A DNA stretch of 13,308 nt, taken from the NCBI GenBank assembly GCA_903890595.1, contig CAITBU010000185.1, positions 1 to 13,308 of the forward strand. The letters run 5' to 3'. The DNA is from an uncultured Holophagaceae bacterium (GTDB taxonomy: Bacteria; Acidobacteriota; Holophagae; Holophagales; Holophagaceae). The notes under the pieces are model-generated. The model was not told where the DNA came from. It saw only the letters and a program-made list of their open reading frames with translations, and searched no databases. How positions within the stretch are numbered: position 1 is the first letter of the stretch; every line of letters starts with the position of its first letter. Below, piece after piece: positions 13,063-13,308 of the stretch. The translations under genes were made by a program, and so were the position numbers.

Positions 13063-13127
13063 GAGCCAGGCCGAGTGCCGACGGCCTGAAGGCCTATGTA
13101 GCAGGCTGAATCTAGGATTGACCACAA

Positions 13128-13160
13128 CAGCGGGCGCCAATCGGCGCCCGCTGCTTATGT
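13128..13160 (+). terminator. Second copy of the terminator hairpin
   Basis: CAGCGGGCGCC-AATC-GGCGCCCGCTG (13128-13138, 13143-13153) is an 11-bp perfect stem. Relative to the first copy the outermost pair changed from A-T to C-G and the loop from AAAA to AATC, while the rest is identical. The following CTTATGTT is a weaker U-tract. Confidence 0.75.
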
Positions 13161-13174
13161 TGGGGGGCTGAATC

Positions 13175-13274
13175 GCCGCAGGCCATGACCATCCGACTAA
13201 AGCGCAGCGGAAGGAGGATAGGACGGAATCCGCGCAGCGGATTGCCGCCCCGAAGGGGTGAGGACCGGAGGTCC
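13175..13274. other. String of C-(GNA)-G triloop hairpins, unit 2
   Basis: The counterparts of the unit 1 hairpins are GCC-GCA-GGC (13175-13183), AATCCGC-GCA-GCGGATT (13227-13243), CCCC-GAA-GGGG (13248-13258) and GGACC-GGA-GGTCC (13262-13274). Every loop is again GNA closed by C-G. The second hairpin keeps its 7-bp stem despite two paired substitutions, and the third has its strands exchanged. Confidence 0.75.
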
Positions 13275-13308
13275 GAATCAGGCCGAGTACGGTACCCCTG
13301 AAGGCCTA

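Larger units (their letters stand above)
12859..13308 (+). repeat. Tandem 211-212 bp repeat containing the peroxiredoxin gene 3' end
   Basis: Unit 1 runs 12859-13069, unit 2 13070-13281, and unit 3 starts at 13282 and is cut by the window end. Each unit begins with GCCGAGT and the end of the peroxiredoxin reading frame (unit 1 and 2: P-S-A-D-G-L-K-A-Y-V-A-G-stop), then the terminator hairpin, then GGGGGCTGAAT, GGCCATGACCATCCGAC, GGAGGATAGG and a row of small hairpins ending GGACCGGAGGTCCGA. The stops lie exactly 211 bp apart (12896-12898 and 13107-13109). Units 1 and 2 differ at many positions outside the stem-loops, so the duplication is not very recent. From 12899 to 13308 I see no other convincing gene. 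Confidence 0.93.

Noticed and set aside
12960..13109. 49-codon ORF ending in the duplicated peroxiredoxin tail, with an SD-like AGGGGG before its ATG
   Set aside because: In unit 2 the corresponding start is ATC and the frame is broken by TGA, while hairpin structure is preserved; this favours structured nucleic acid over a peptide. Not fully excluded.
12883..13140. Minus-strand 85-codon ORF across the repeat
   Set aside because: It is antisense to the gene end and terminator, has no ribosome site or domain, and is explained by the high GC content.
12859..13281. Integron attC-like cassette array
   Set aside because: GTTAGGG resembles an attC core, but it is GTTGGGG in unit 2, partner core sites are missing, and units contain copies of the same gene end rather than different cassettes.

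Overview
The window is GC-rich bacterial chromosome with tightly packed genes and strong C/G third-position bias. The gene set (LpxL-type lipid A acyltransferase, sigma-54 response regulator, Lon, ClpX, GreA, arginine deiminase, AhpC-type peroxiredoxin) points to a Gram-negative, probably facultative or anaerobic heterotroph. My best guess is a Holophaga/Geothrix-like acidobacterium or a deltaproteobacterial-grade lineage. That is inference from style and gene content; no rRNA or other phylogenetic marker is present.

Layout. 1-125: 5' end of a minus-strand secreted gamma-glutamyltranspeptidase gene, cut by the window edge. 172-3216: plus-strand run of a hemolysin III/PAQR membrane protein, a small degenerate NtrC-like protein with a Fis-type HTH, and a full NtrC-type response regulator. 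3236-4442: minus-strand pair of a 66-aa membrane protein and a YihY/BrkB membrane protein. 4450-5515: an accessory-looking cassette with a BrnT/BrnA-like toxin-antitoxin pair, twin palindromes in front of it, and arrays of 7-bp repeats on both sides that run right up to the neighbouring stop codons. 5516-9712: minus-strand run greA-clpX-lon. 9762-10730: LpxL/HtrB-family acyltransferase. 10829-12124: arginine deiminase. 12320-12898: divergent, plus-strand 2-Cys peroxiredoxin. 12859-13308: a tandem array of 211-212 bp units, each holding a copy of the last 13 peroxiredoxin codons, its terminator hairpin and a string of very small hairpins.

How the genes relate. greA, clpX and lon form an RNA-polymerase-rescue/proteostasis unit (clpP is not beside clpX). 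The two NtrC-related proteins are adjacent; one keeps all sigma-54 activation motifs, the other has lost them but keeps the DNA-binding domain. The arginine deiminase and peroxiredoxin share a divergent intergenic region that carries an IscR/Rrf2-like operator candidate on the peroxiredoxin side.

Most unusual: (1) the tandemly duplicated peroxiredoxin 3' end, whose hairpins keep C-(GNA)-G triloops while their stems change by paired substitutions; (2) the toxin-antitoxin cassette framed by heptad repeats; (3) the NtrC-like protein without Walker A lysine, Walker B or GAFTGA loop.
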